Source: Lasiodiplodia sp. COLG20 (lineage: Eukaryota > Ascomycota > Dothideomycetes > Botryosphaeriales > Botryosphaeriaceae). Taken from it: a DNA stretch of 27,773 nucleotides. Shown here piece by piece: positions 9,805-18,881 of this stretch (positions are counted from its first letter, which is position 1; the number at the start of each line of letters is the position of its first letter). The position numbers and the translations under genes were made by a program. Under the pieces are notes generated by a model that saw only the letters and a program-made list of their open reading frames with translations, had not been told where the DNA came from and ran no database searches. Where the stretch lies: NCBI GenBank assembly GCA_009801085.1, contig VNWV01000065.1, positions 1 through 27,773 of the forward strand. Reading direction: 5' to 3'.

Positions 9805-10801
9805 TTAACGGTCCTCGATAGTTTTCGACGCCGCCAAAATGGACGATTCTCAAGCGTACTTCCCCGTTGGTTGTGATACTGATTCGTTCTGCAACGTTTC
9901 CTTTGCAGCCATTCCTCGTTAAGCTGGCGCGCCCAGCACGAAGGAAGTCAACTGCCAATTCGATTTGGTGGAGCCATGCCCTTTTCTGTTCCATGGGTAC
10001 TTCGTTGACGTTCACCTGGCTCAGGCATGGTGTCGTTTTGTGAAGATCCACCCACTCGTAAAGCACACCCTCGAGCTTGGATGGGCTGGACTGTGCATGT
10101 ACAAGCCCTGTGAGCCGTGGTATGGATTGAGGAATCCCCGGTGTGTTGCTGATTCTCTTCCACGCTCGCACCTCTTGCAAAAAAATGCTATACGCTTCGT
10201 ATTCAAACACACCCTCCGGCACATAGCAACCGAAACACGACCCATGGACGGACACCAAGAAGTGCGTATCTGACATCTTTTCCAAGACTTGAATAGATTC
10301 CCAGTCGTGCCATGGAAGGTCCACGTCTTGATACTCGACTCCGCTGAAGAGCTCATCAACGCGACTTCCGCGCGTCGGTGACTCGACTTGAAGCCTTCCA
10401 TCGGTGACAAAGGCACTTACGTTCCAAACGTGAAGGGTATCCGCGAGGCTTGAGTTCTCGCGGCTGAAAGCAGCAAGCTGTTTTCCACAGGCCAGCCGGA
10501 GCAGTCTTGCGAGTTCGCAGAATACTGATCTGATCTCCAGCCCTGGCGGCCAAAGCTCGATCGCAGCAACAGTGGATGGAAAGAGAGCTCCGGAGAAGAT
10601 GAGATCGAACTGCCTCCCACCGAGAAGGAACATGATGGTGGTCCTGTCAATCGAGGGAACGTACGAGCAGTCCATGACTTCGAGGTGCTCAGGATATGGG
10701 GGTGGCCAGCCGTTCATGCAGCAGCTGTATGTGAAGCTTGTTTCGGGGACCATTGTGTGCGCAGCAATGGAATGAAGATTTGAGTGCAGGATTTCATGCA
10801 T
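9704..10801 (-). CDS. Degenerate protein kinase-like protein, 365 aa
   Basis: ATG chosen at 10801, the first in-frame ATG; the frame stays open further upstream. Residues about 170-355 match the fungal kinase-like fold in order: FEYEAYSIFLQEVRAW (helix C-like region), SIPRLTGLV (strand), GVLYEWVDL (hinge), QIELAVDFLRAGRA, then the catalytic-loop region, and FGG. Key residues are lost. The loop Asp aligns with Asn297 while Asn302 is kept, and the Asp of the DFG motif is His321. It is therefore probably a pseudokinase. The first 170 residues are unrecognised and include a PPPY motif (33-36), a possible WW-domain ligand. A second coding-like frame without ATG lies just upstream (about 10990-10810), so an upstream exon or a frameshifted 5' part is possible. 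The 3' end overlaps the F-box-like frame by about 100 bp. Confidence 0.6.
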   Translation of the reverse strand: MHEILHSNLHSIAAHTMVPETSFTYSCCMNGWPPPYPEHLEVMDCSYVPSIDRTTIMFLLGGRQFDLIFSGALFPSTVAAIELWPPGLEIRSVFCELARLLRLACGKQLAAFSRENSSLADTLHVWNVSAFVTDGRLQVESPTRGSRVDELFSGVEYQDVDLPWHDWESIQVLEKMSDTHFLVSVHGSCFGCYVPEGVFEYEAYSIFLQEVRAWKRISNTPGIPQSIPRLTGLVHAQSSPSKLEGVLYEWVDLHKTTPCLSQVNVNEVPMEQKRAWLHQIELAVDFLRAGRASLTRNGCKGNVAERISITTNGEVRLRIVHFGGVENYRGPLSFGPHRRADYRLLAELRSFFQDQLRHNRPTGTF

Positions 10802-11225
10802 CTTTGCCGCTGGCCCGTAGAGACATCCATATATGGGTTGGCGAAGTGGACATAGAAACGGCGCTTGTATGTCCACTTTGCCGCCTCTGGTGAACAGGGG
10901 TAAGCGATGCCCTTGATCTTGGCTGTGCCGTTGGCCAAACGACGACCCGTAATAATTTCACCCAGTTACCATTGTCCTCAATGCACGCATCACGGGTTCT
11001 TGTGCCCCGACCAAGCGGGGAAGAGTTGACGTATACAAGCCAGAGCAAGCTAAACTCGAAGGGTCCATTACTATGTATGGAGAATGAGCAGCTATTTCAT
11101 GAGGTAAACTTCAGCTGAAATGATAAAAGGCTTCCCCGGCTGAAGAGCCCCAGAAGGAGTGCCAGTTTGATAGGAACTATCGGAAGTCACGAGTATTTCG
11201 GGCCGTTCACGTGCGACGGTCATCC
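10802..11225. other. Leader/promoter of the kinase-like gene, with an ATG-less open frame
   Basis: On the minus strand, about 10990-10810 reads as a protein-like frame (GIAYPCSPEAAKWTYKRRFY) that opens after a TAA and has no ATG. It is out of frame with the kinase-like protein and no intron joining them was found. It may be a decayed 5' part of that gene. The rest (about 11000-11225) shows nothing I can support. Confidence 0.35.
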
Positions 11226-11907
11226 CTATTCTCCGCTCTTGGCTGCCGCGACAGGGTCCCAAAATGGCGAAGAGCGTGGGTGAGCGGGATCCGATGCATC
11301 TGCCGAAGAAAGTGGCGCGGCTGCCACAGGCGGCTCTGCTGGCTGAGGGGGTGGCGCCACCACAGGCGGGTCTCCCGACTGAGATGGTAAGGGTTTTTCT
11401 GCCGAAGAAAGTGGCGCGGCTGCTACAGGCGGATCTGTTGGCTGAGGGGGTGGCGTCACCACAGGCGGGTCTCCCGACTGAGACGGTGAGGGTTTTTCTG
11501 CCGAAGCAAAGACATCAATAAAAAGCAACGCGGTTGATGCCACCGTGGACTCACTGGATTTGGTGCGCAGGATCGGCCGGTAACGCCATTCCAGGAGGTC
11601 GAGGGGGACGTCGGTGACACGATCATTTTTCATTTCGGTTTTCACATCCTTCCGGATATCTTCTCGTACAACCAGCGGTATACTATCCCAGACGAGCGTC
11701 TCCGGCTTGGGGACATTATTCCAATACTTGTCGCCGAGGATATCGGGCAAGATTGTCAAAGTAACATGCTCCGACATTATAAGCATCTCGGAACGAGGAA
11801 ATAGTACTTGTAGACGGACTCACCTGGAATCGTTTCCACTGGTCTAAGTTCCATCCCAAAGCCTCTCTGATATCGCTCACCTTCCATCCGCTGTCGAAAC
11901 GTCCCAT
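11226..11907 (-). CDS. Proline-rich repeat protein, 208 aa, two exons
   Basis: Exon 1 is 11907-11824 (28 codons, MGRFDSGWKVSDIREALGW...). It ends CAG|GTGAGT. Exon 2 is 11768-11226. The 55-nt intron ends GTCGGAG and has a CTTATAA branch-like site. An alternative 37-nt intron ending CCGAG also keeps frame and would add six residues starting MLIM. The N-terminal ~100 residues look globular (TILPDILGDKYWNN, LDLLEWRYRPIL). The C-terminal half is disordered, with two near-identical 33-residue units of the type SAEKP-PSQSGDPPVV-PPPQP, then PPVAAAPLS. The first exon resembles a short helical DNA-binding-like segment, but I would not assign a function. Confidence 0.65.
11300..11499. repeat. Two tandem 99-bp repeat units in coding sequence
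   Basis: Two copies of a 99-bp unit start at about 11301 and 11400 with only a few differences. The second is followed by a partial third start (TGCCGAAG at about 11499). The length is a multiple of three and the copies encode the 33-residue proline-rich units of the 208-aa protein. Confidence 0.85.
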
Positions 11908-14114
11908 GATGAGCTGAAGCTAGAAGCTTGAAGTTAACGACCGGCGGAGTCGCGGTGGAAGGCCAGCCGCGCCACGAGCAACACTGCGCGCAGTATCTTA
12001 TGACCGGGCTGGAAGAAGTGGTTTAGCGCACGTCTACGCAATCCTTGCAGTGCTTTTGTAACCGACCAACGTCGAAGCCAACTGGCGGTCCGTATGCGTT
12101 GTGCCCAAGGGGTCCAGTGGTGTGACTCATGCTTGGCCAAGGTGGGGTACCCCTCCCGACAAGTTTTGAGCGACCACACAGCACGCTGGCGCCGGTGCCG
12201 GTGCACAACCTTGCTGAGTGGGGCACACGGGCGCGAGGATGCCGCAAGGCCCACGTAGCCGCCAAAGTGGGCCTAGGCGGTGGTGGCACACGATCCCATT
12301 CGCTGGTGATATTGGCACCGTCTATCCCGCCATTTTCTTCTTTCTCGTCAAATTCGTGAGACAGGCGAAAACCGTCACGCGCGCAGAGCTTGGCTCAAAG
12401 TCTTGGCACTCCCCGACCAGCACCAGGCGATGCTTCCGCTCAAGCGCTCGCCTGGGGCATACTCTTCTGGCACCAGCTCCTCTGGCTCTTGAGCACCACG
12501 ATGCACTTTCCTGGATAGGGTCTCTCCTGCATTCTATGACCATGGCGAGATGTAGCCCTGTGATAAGGTGTCATCGACCTGCTCCAGATCGCCCCTCGGG
12601 TAATGCCTGTGGAGTTTATCGAATAGGGCACACTAACCTCCATCGGGAAAGGTGTATGTTCCAGCCGCTCATCCGAGCCTGCAGCGGAAAGATGTCCTGG
12701 CAAGCGATGTGGAACACGAAGAGCCGAGAAGAAACCGACGGGTTTGAAGGGAATGACGGTAATGACGGTAAGCACGAACGCATGTGGTGTTTGCGCGGCC
12801 CTCGTTTCGTGTGGCTCATCTGAGCCTCGGAGAGATGATCCTCGAGTACCTACGCCGGTTGTCTCCCCAAATGCTATGCTTTCTCAGGACCATGAGAGTG
12901 GTGTGAAAAAGTGTCTTGCTATCATTACTCTTCGAACGCACGTACATCGACAGCAGAGAGACAGTGTAACACCAGATCCCCTTCCTGTCCGTACGGCGCT
13001 TTCAAACTCAGGATTATTAGGGCAGACTCGTCACCTGCATAGAAGGAGCTATGCAAGACCGGAGGAACCGGTGAAGGGTGGGCCAACGCCAGGTGACAGG
13101 CGCCTATGAGGAAGTTCAGGCCATGCCTCGTCCGTGACATCCCATCTAGACCCTTGGCACATGTGCGCGGGAAAACGCGCCTCAGGCGGAATATATGCAT
13201 AAACCAGAAGGAAGGCACTAGGTGCGGTCAAGGACGCTTCAACCGTTGAATAATAAATATTTGCCGCAAGAAGCGAGTTGCAAATCCCATCGAACAGACC
13301 AGCACAGCACCCCAAGAGTAAGTGATCAGAAAGCCTCTGCTGAGTTATGATCAAGCCATCACTTACACCCAGCTACCCATACTTAGCAACCGCCGCTATG
13401 TTAGATGACAAGACGCTGGATTCTACCTTCCAACATGGACGTGGTGCCTACGACACCACGGGAACCCCGAAGCCAACTCAGCCTCCACCACCTAAAAACC
13501 GAAGCAGGGGTCCATTCATGCATGTGCACTGTCTCTGATCGAGTCAGCCAAGACTTTCGAGGTAATTTCTCCTGACGGCGGCTTCACTTCCTTTCTGTGT
13601 TCTAACTGTTCCCCAGCCCTCAACCATAATCTCCGGCACATTTTGCTTTTGTGTAGCGCTGAAGAGACTGGAAATGCTTGACACGTAGAATTAGAGGCCC
13701 TAAACACTGCGAGAAATGAGATGCTCTTCTATTTACTTTTGCTGCACTACCATCCGTTGACCCGATTTTCTGGCCGGAAGACCGGTGGTCTCAGCTCTCA
13801 GCACTCTCCTTGAGCTTAATCGCCAGTCGTATCAGCGAGTCAAGCGCATAATTCATAGGGGGAGTTATTTCTTGAAGTGATACTCGGTAGGTCAAGCTTG
13901 TACATCAGTCGTTTGATGTCGACGTCAGCTTCAGTGCCCTGTGAGCTACGCTGCTTTGACCTTGCACGGACAAGCCAGATTGTGGCGTATTTGGTCCGTT
14001 CACTTCAAAGACGGCTACATAAACTCGTCGTCCCTGCAGCACTCTCCCACCCGCAACCTTCCTCAACCCTTCTCTTCCCTCCTGACTTGAAGACAACTCA
14101 GCGACTTTGAAACC
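11908..14114. other. 2.2-kb gene-poor region, possible gene remnant at about 12.4-12.8 kb
   Basis: No complete gene can be supported. On the minus strand, 12819-12541 gives a frame from ATG (12819) that contains LFVFHIACQDIF. With one intron (CGATGGAG|GTTAGT to CCACAG) it runs on to GDLEQVDDTLSQGYISPW and a stop. The first phrase resembles the FH-x2-CW-x-IL signature found in some fungal F-box-type proteins. Downstream sequence in another frame (EPEELVPEEYAPGERL) is also coding-like, suggesting a frameshifted remnant. The rest (12.85-14.1 kb) has only scattered short frames. A hairpin with CGTGGTG/CACCACG arms lies at about 13440. Confidence 0.3.
13439..13460. repeat. Small inverted repeat (7-bp arms, 7-nt loop)
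   Basis: CGTGGTG is followed after seven bases by CACCACG in a non-coding stretch. It is too short to interpret and could be chance. Confidence 0.5.
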
Positions 14115-14879
14115 ATGCTTTGCTTGAATATCTTTTTCGTACAGATGACGGAGGACGAGCATGAGGACGAAATTTGGAAGCTGGAGGATGACATGACAGA
14201 CTTCATGGAGGAGTTCCCGGAACTGACCCTTCCTGAGTCACCCACCAGTAAGCCACGGAGTTCTGTTGCAGCTAGCCACTTATTAATGATTTACAACCAG
14301 GCGATCAATGTCTTTGGTCGAGGCTTGCTGCTCCAGGAGATCCTCCAGCTGACCAGCCTGTGACTCCAATTGAGGACTCTCCAAGTGAGTGTTTTAGGTG
14401 GAAACTAGCTCCCACCACTGACATCTTTAACAGTGTCTCAATGCACCCTGTCGCCTTGCCTCCAAGACCTCACGATCGCTTCCGGAAATGCGGGCGAAAC
14501 CTTCACACCAACAGTGCCACACGAATCGGCCCAGGAACAGGGAGAGTTTTCGGATATAGAGTGTGAAGTATTCGAAAAAACGGATTTTCCAGAATACATT
14601 CACCTCTCGGATCCTGAGAAAGTCATTTACGAGCTGCAAGTCCTGGAATATGACGGAGAAGTCACTTACGTCAAGACTTTCTACGACTCGCAGGCCAACG
14701 ATTATTATGAATCCGAAACGATGAAGCCCGAAGACTCCCAGTTTGACGTTCTTCTATACTTTTTCTTGTGTGATCGGGACCGTCAAGATCTCTGGAGCAT
14801 GTTGATGGGCTCGAAGGAGCCTACGCCAGGTCGTCGATTCTCTTGGTTCCCCAGAGAAGGATGGTGGTGTCTGCAATGA
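14115..14879 (+). CDS. Acidic hypothetical protein, 220 aa, three exons
   Basis: Exons 14115-14247, 14301-14384 and 14434-14879. Introns are 53 and 49 nt, with donors GTAAGC and GTGAGT and acceptors ACCAG and AACAG. Phases fit and the total is 221 codons. The codon at the last junction is A|TG, giving an internal Met. The protein is very acidic (early segment TEDEHEDEIWKLEDDMTDF). Its C-terminal half is folded-looking, with many aromatic residues (LQVLEYDGEVTYVKTFYDS) and ends in a Trp-rich tail. A second in-frame ATG at 14145 starts the acidic segment directly. The first ten residues (MLCLNIFFVQ) are hydrophobic and may be leader rather than protein. Family unknown. Convergent with the coiled-coil gene at 15501. 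Confidence 0.74.
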
Positions 14880-15015
14880 AGGGGGCGTGTCTCTCATCAC
14901 TCAGCATTTCTTTATTTCATTTGGAGTTGGTTTTGCCTTGTTCACATGCTCTTTTTACATTACTTAAGATACATAATGGAATCTGGGTCCTACAACTCTT
15001 CCCTTCCCACACCGA

Positions 15016-15501
15016 TTACGCCGAAGCAGGCCTCGCAGTATCACGCCAGAAGTCAATCCCTTCCAACAACTGCTTGTTTTCTGCCTTGAGTTCATCAACT
15101 GTTTTTTTTAGATGAGAGATTTCTTCAGCTTGGTTCTGAATTGTCACCAAGCACTCTTGGTAGGCGTTTTGCCAGGCCCTGAGCACGATTGACTGATGTG
15201 TGTAGTGCCTCTCGAGACGGGAAGCTTTGGTAAAAGCCATATGAAGGGCCATCTCGGTGTGAGCATGCGCTGCGATCTCGAGATTGAGCATAGTTGCGGC
15301 GAAATGGCCCTCATCTGGCGGGAGGAGATTTGCGTTGTCCGTTGGCAACGCCTCAGCGCAGCCGCTACTTCCCCCACTCTCGGATTCTGGGAGCATGAAA
15401 GGGCCAAAACTTGTCTCCGATGAAGCGAAAGATTCGGACTGGCTCATGGTCTCCTGCTGGCTGCGATCTTCGTGGTTACTGTTTTGCTGGTTTGGCTCCA
15501 T
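15016..15501 (-). CDS. Small coiled-coil protein, 161 aa
   Basis: Single exon from ATG 15501 to the stop at 15016. The first ~60 residues are Ser/Gln/Glu-rich and probably disordered (NQQNSNHEDRSQQETMSQ). Residues about 65-110 look helical. Residues about 118-148 show heptad spacing of hydrophobics (EISHLKKTVDELKAENKQLL), a leucine-zipper-like coiled coil, so it probably dimerises. There is no basic region before the coil, so a bZIP factor is unlikely. Family unknown. It is divergent from the secreted LPMO-like gene, with which it shares a 526-bp promoter region. Confidence 0.7.
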   Translation of the reverse strand: MEPNQQNSNHEDRSQQETMSQSESFASSETSFGPFMLPESESGGSSGCAEALPTDNANLLPPDEGHFAATMLNLEIAAHAHTEMALHMAFTKASRLERHYTHQSIVLRAWQNAYQECLVTIQNQAEEISHLKKTVDELKAENKQLLEGIDFWRDTARPASA

Positions 15502-16027
15502 TTTCGCTGGGTATTAATATCAGGCTGCGAAGAAGTTGGGATGGTATCGAATCAACTGTGTCTGTGGTAATGTGATGGTTTGGTCTACTGAGGGTCTGTA
15601 CAAACAATACTTATAAGTAGGTAATGTGTTATAAATAGCTCGCGGCGGCTCGTCTAGCCGCGCTAGGCACCCATGTCTGGCGACACAATGTCGCAGGCAC
15701 CATACTACCACATTCGCGCCCGGCGATTATGCGCCCGCCGCCCTCTTCGCACGCAGCCGGCTTCCCGCCTTCTCACCGTTCCTTCGAGCCAAAATCATGG
15801 AGTGCGTCTCCGATCATCGAGCTTTGTGTCACTTTCCAGGATCGACGCCGTACAAACGGCTGCTGACATCCGCTAAACTTGCGCGCGTCTTCCTTCCTGC
15901 TGCAATTAGCTGTCCATTAGTCTCAGGGATCTGGAAGCCAACATCTGCCCGATCACATCATCTACATGCTTTCGTCTGAGGACTTATATAAATAGAGCCT
16001 CCGGCAATCGTTCATATTCACATTGGC
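15502..16027. promoter_or_regulatory. Divergent promoter between coiled-coil and LPMO-like genes
   Basis: Two TATA-like elements face outwards. On the minus strand TATTTATA (about 15639-15630) lies about 130 bp before ATG 15501. On the plus strand TATATAAATA starts at 15985, about 43 bp before ATG 16028. No coding sequence seen. Confidence 0.5.
15985..15994 (+). promoter_or_regulatory. TATA box of the LPMO-like gene
   Basis: TATATAAATA ends about 34 bases before the ATG at 16028. This is a strong TATA element giving a very short leader, consistent with a regulated secreted protein. Confidence 0.6.
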
Positions 16028-16879
16028 ATGCAAAGAACAATGCTTTCATACATTGTTACTATCTTCCTGTGTCTCACACGCACATCTGTCGGTCACTCCT
16101 GGGTCGACGATGTGCGGGAGCTGACCGAGGATGGGCGCATCACCGGCGATGCAGGATATGTTCGAGGAAACGGTAAGGCAATTCTGATGCCCAATTCTAC
16201 GTCAAAGGGCTTATGAAAAACAGTGCCTCGCGTTCTCCCCTTGCCCACGCCTGTCCCAAACCCCGCGTTCAATGACTTTGCCATGCAGAATCTTATCCCT
16301 TCCGCTGGACGTTTGGAAATTACTGAGGCAGACCCTATCTGTAAGTCAACCCAACAGACAAGAAACGTGACAGCGTACAGTCCTATGTTGCAGGCGACGG
16401 CTTCAAGTAGAGTTTTATTGAGGTATCAAGAGAACGGCCATGTGACTCTACGAGATAGAGATAACAGCGGCAATGTTCCAAGGAAGCCATCTTCGGGCAC
16501 GGTGTGGGTTTACGGCACAAATGACTCTGCTCCGGAAGACACCCTGACAAGCATTCATGGCGTCTGGAACGAAGATGGGACGGGCGGCGATGGTCGAGGT
16601 GTTCTACTCGCAAGAGCTCCGTTCGACGACGGTGCGTGCTATCAGATCAATGATAGCCAGGAATCAGCACGGCGGCAGGCTATGCCTCAGCGAGCGCATA
16701 CCGAAACGGAAGGCAGGGACTTGTGGTGTGGGATAGAGTTATGGTTACCCTCTGAACTGGTTTCTGGTACCGTGTACACCCTTTACTGGGTCTGGGAATG
16801 GCCAACCTTGCTGAGCGAGCAACCCCAACAGTGGAAACAAGAGGACTATACGACATGCATTGATATTGAGGTAGTGTAG
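16028..16879 (+). CDS. Secreted LPMO-like protein (DUF7492 family), 266 aa
   Basis: Exons 16028-16172 and 16224-16879, joined by a 51-nt intron (GTAAGG to AACAG). Residues 1-22 form a signal peptide ending TSVG, so the mature protein starts with His23 (HSWVDD). That N-terminal His, plus His121 in RYQENGHVTL, is the pair expected to hold copper in lytic polysaccharide monooxygenase-like folds. Other family hallmarks seen in order: DPICKSTQ, GTVWVYGT, WNEDGTGGDGRGVLLA, FDDGACYQIN, DLWCGIEL, YTLYWVWEWPT, YTTCIDIEVV. The protein stops just after the conserved domain, with no linker or binding module. Its substrate is unknown, and oxidative activity is inferred from the fold family only. An intron-like GTAAGT...TACAG (about 16341-16380) sits inside conserved coding sequence. 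Removing it would shift frame and truncate the protein. Confidence 0.85.
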
Positions 16880-16934
16880 CTTATGTAGTCAACAACCATC
16901 CCGTATGACCACAGGACCAAGCAGCCCACATCTC

Positions 16935-18102
16935 TCACTCTGCCACCTTCCTCAACTTGCGTGAACCGTCTTGTTCATCGTCTTGTTCATCGTCTTGTTC
17001 ATCGTCTTGTTCATCGTCTTGTTCATCGTCTTGTTCATCGTCTTGTCCATCTTCTTGTCCATCTTCTTGTCCATCGCTCTCGATACCATCTGCTTTTCTC
17101 TTCTTTGACACTTTCCCTCCAATAGAGTCTCCGTTGGACCGCTCTTCCTGAAGTGTCACCCCGGCAGCTTTGTCGCGATGACGGGTCCTCAGGCGTCGAG
17201 GAGGGGGAGAAGGCAGTGTGGGCCGGTTCGAGTCTGCGGTGAGAGCCATTGCACCACCAGCGCGATCGTCTGATTGGTTGGACCCATCCACAGGGTCCAA
17301 ACAGACCCCCATGGCCGCTTGGACCGGTTGCGGGATCTCTGAGACCCGCGAGCCGAGAGCATCTACTTCGCAATCGAGATTGCAGTCCGACGACGAGTCA
17401 GCAGCATCTACTCCGCCATCGAGACTGCGGTTCGGCGACGAGTAGGAGGCGTCACCTACATCCTCCACGGTAGCAAAACTGTTATACAGGCCGGACATAC
17501 CTGATCTAGAATCAGCCTATCATCTCCTAGAATTGAATGACCTGGTCCTTACTGAAGGATTGCTTCTCGTTGAGACTTCCATTGACTGGAGTCCAGCAAC
17601 TCTTTTGCTGCAGGTTGGGCCTATCTGGTCTGAAATCAGCACTTCATCTCCTGAAATTGAACTGCCTGGCCCTTACCGAAGGGGATATCCTCCTCAACTT
17701 CAATAGCAAAATTGGTTTCGGGCTCGAGGTAGTTGAGTCCATGTTCCGAGACCATGGCGTTGAGTTTGCGAGGAACTAAGCCTCCATCGCAGTAGATCGT
17801 ACTGATCCGGAGCTGTCTGGCCTTCCATTCGTTGAGAAGATCCTCTGGAGTCAAATTTTCCTTGAAAGTCCAGCGACGCCTAGGGACTATCGATCGACTC
17901 GATCAGAAAAGCGGGAAACTTTGTGAAGTTTGACTGTACGATCACGCAAAAGGGTCTTACCAGACAACCCATGACCATGGACTTGGCCACTAAATCCCCC
18001 TTGACGGCTTGGGTTCAACGCTCCAGTTCTGCTTACGTAGACTCCAAGTGCCTGGTCGCTCACTTTCGGTGATGCTTCGGCATTTTTGCGAAAAAACCTC
18101 AT
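16935..18102 (-). CDS. Hypothetical multi-exon protein, about 336 aa, with acidic repeat tail
   Basis: Exons 18102-17961, 17886-17677, 17629-17553 and 17516-16935. Introns are 74, 47 and 36 nt. All junctions keep frame in this model. Exons 1-2 encode a folded-looking part (MRFFRKNAEASPKVSD..., TPEDLLNEWKARQL). Exon 4 is mostly disordered. It contains KVSKKRKADG, a likely nuclear localisation signal, then a run of DDEQ repeats and a basic end. The third intron is very short because the acceptor homologous to that of intron 2 would lead to a stop after eight codons. The alternative is two genes: an upstream short one, and a separate 187-aa gene from ATG 17498 to 16935. Introns 2 and 3 with their flanks are duplicates of each other. 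No family recognised. Convergent with the LPMO-like gene, with 55 bp between stops. Confidence 0.6.
16967..17076. repeat. 12-bp coding minisatellite, about nine units
   Basis: About six perfect copies of TCGTCTTGTTCA are followed by about three variant copies with CTTCTTGTCCA. On the minus strand they encode DDEQ, then GQED/GQDD units. On the plus strand the same bases encode Cys-Ser-Ser-Ser repeats, but no plus-strand gene needs them unless the LPMO-like gene is extended by splicing. Confidence 0.9.
17476..17690. repeat. Tandem duplication containing an intron (spacing 124 bp)
   Basis: Two copies read on the minus strand start at CCTTCGGTAAGG (about 17682) and CCTTCAGTAAGG (about 17558). 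They stay about 75 percent identical for about 70 bp, covering the end of an exon, the whole 47-nt intron-sized interval, the acceptor region and the start of the next exon. Confidence 0.75.
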
Positions 18103-18826
18103 GGTTTGATAGCAATTGATTGGACAAGAAGGATGTTGGTTGTGTCTTACTAGCGAGCTGACTTGGTATAATACCACTGGAAGGACGTGAGCCCTTATAT
18201 ACGCGAGTCTCCCCACCACGCGCTCTTTCGAGACAGTGAGCTCACCGCATATTGACCCGGCCAAGCCTCATGCCACGGTTCCGTCGGAGCGGAAGCAGGA
18301 AGACCAACACGACACCGTCATGCTGCCACCACGGCGATCCTACCATGGCTTCGATCTTCCAAACCGTTCCCACCTTGAGATGCATTGCTCCGCGCCTCTG
18401 TCTCGGGCTTATCATCAGCTGCACGGCGTGGAGACCAAAGAGGCAACAGAAATTGGCAATCTTGCAGACGGCACCGATGACCCCAGTCCCTTTAATGCAC
18501 GACCCACTGCAGCCAAGACCGTTTCGCGCTCTGCCACAGTTGTAGCATGCTGCTGAGGTGTCCCTACTGTGCCGTGATTCTCTGCATCGTGTCTCAGGAC
18601 TCTTCGCGATTCACCAATTGCAGACGAAGCCGGTGGACAGAGTGGTCCGGAGAGACTGACCTACTGGTTCAGGAAATCCGCCCAAAGGGACCTGCCAACT
18701 GCCGTGGATGAACAAGTGCCACGGAAAAACCCGCGTCGTGGTCATGCGAACTTATGAAATGGTGTGTTCGCATTTCTCTGGCACCCGTGTAAGGGAAGCT
18801 AAGCGCATAGTGAAACCCATGCTTTG
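18103..18826. other. Divergent intergenic region; weak short frames only
   Basis: Between ATG 18102 (-) and the TATA box at 18827 (+). A plus-strand frame from ATG 18342 to 18545 (67 aa, starting MASIFQTVPTLRC) could be a small protein with a hydrophobic N-terminus. Two other frames are also open here and none is clearly coding. I treat the region as promoter sequence. Confidence 0.3.
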
Positions 18827-18834
18827 TATAAATA
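18827..18834 (+). promoter_or_regulatory. TATA box of the gene at 18882
   Basis: TATAAATA lies 47 bases before the ATG at 18882, followed by AAAGGGGG and a purine-rich leader. Confidence 0.6.
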
Positions 18835-18881
18835 AAAGGGGGAGTAGTACAAAGGAGACAGCCGCAAGATTCATTGACAAC

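Noticed and set aside
12218..12823. 201-codon plus-strand frame
   Set aside because: The start is not ATG, the composition is low in typical domain patterns, and the opposite strand is at least as coding-like. No splice logic supports it.
13049..13354. Minus-strand 100-codon hydrophobic frame
   Set aside because: It starts with TTG. The only upstream ATG exon gives a four-residue start through a poor donor, and no family is recognised.
15016..15501. bZIP transcription factor
   Set aside because: The coiled coil has no basic DNA-binding region in front of it.
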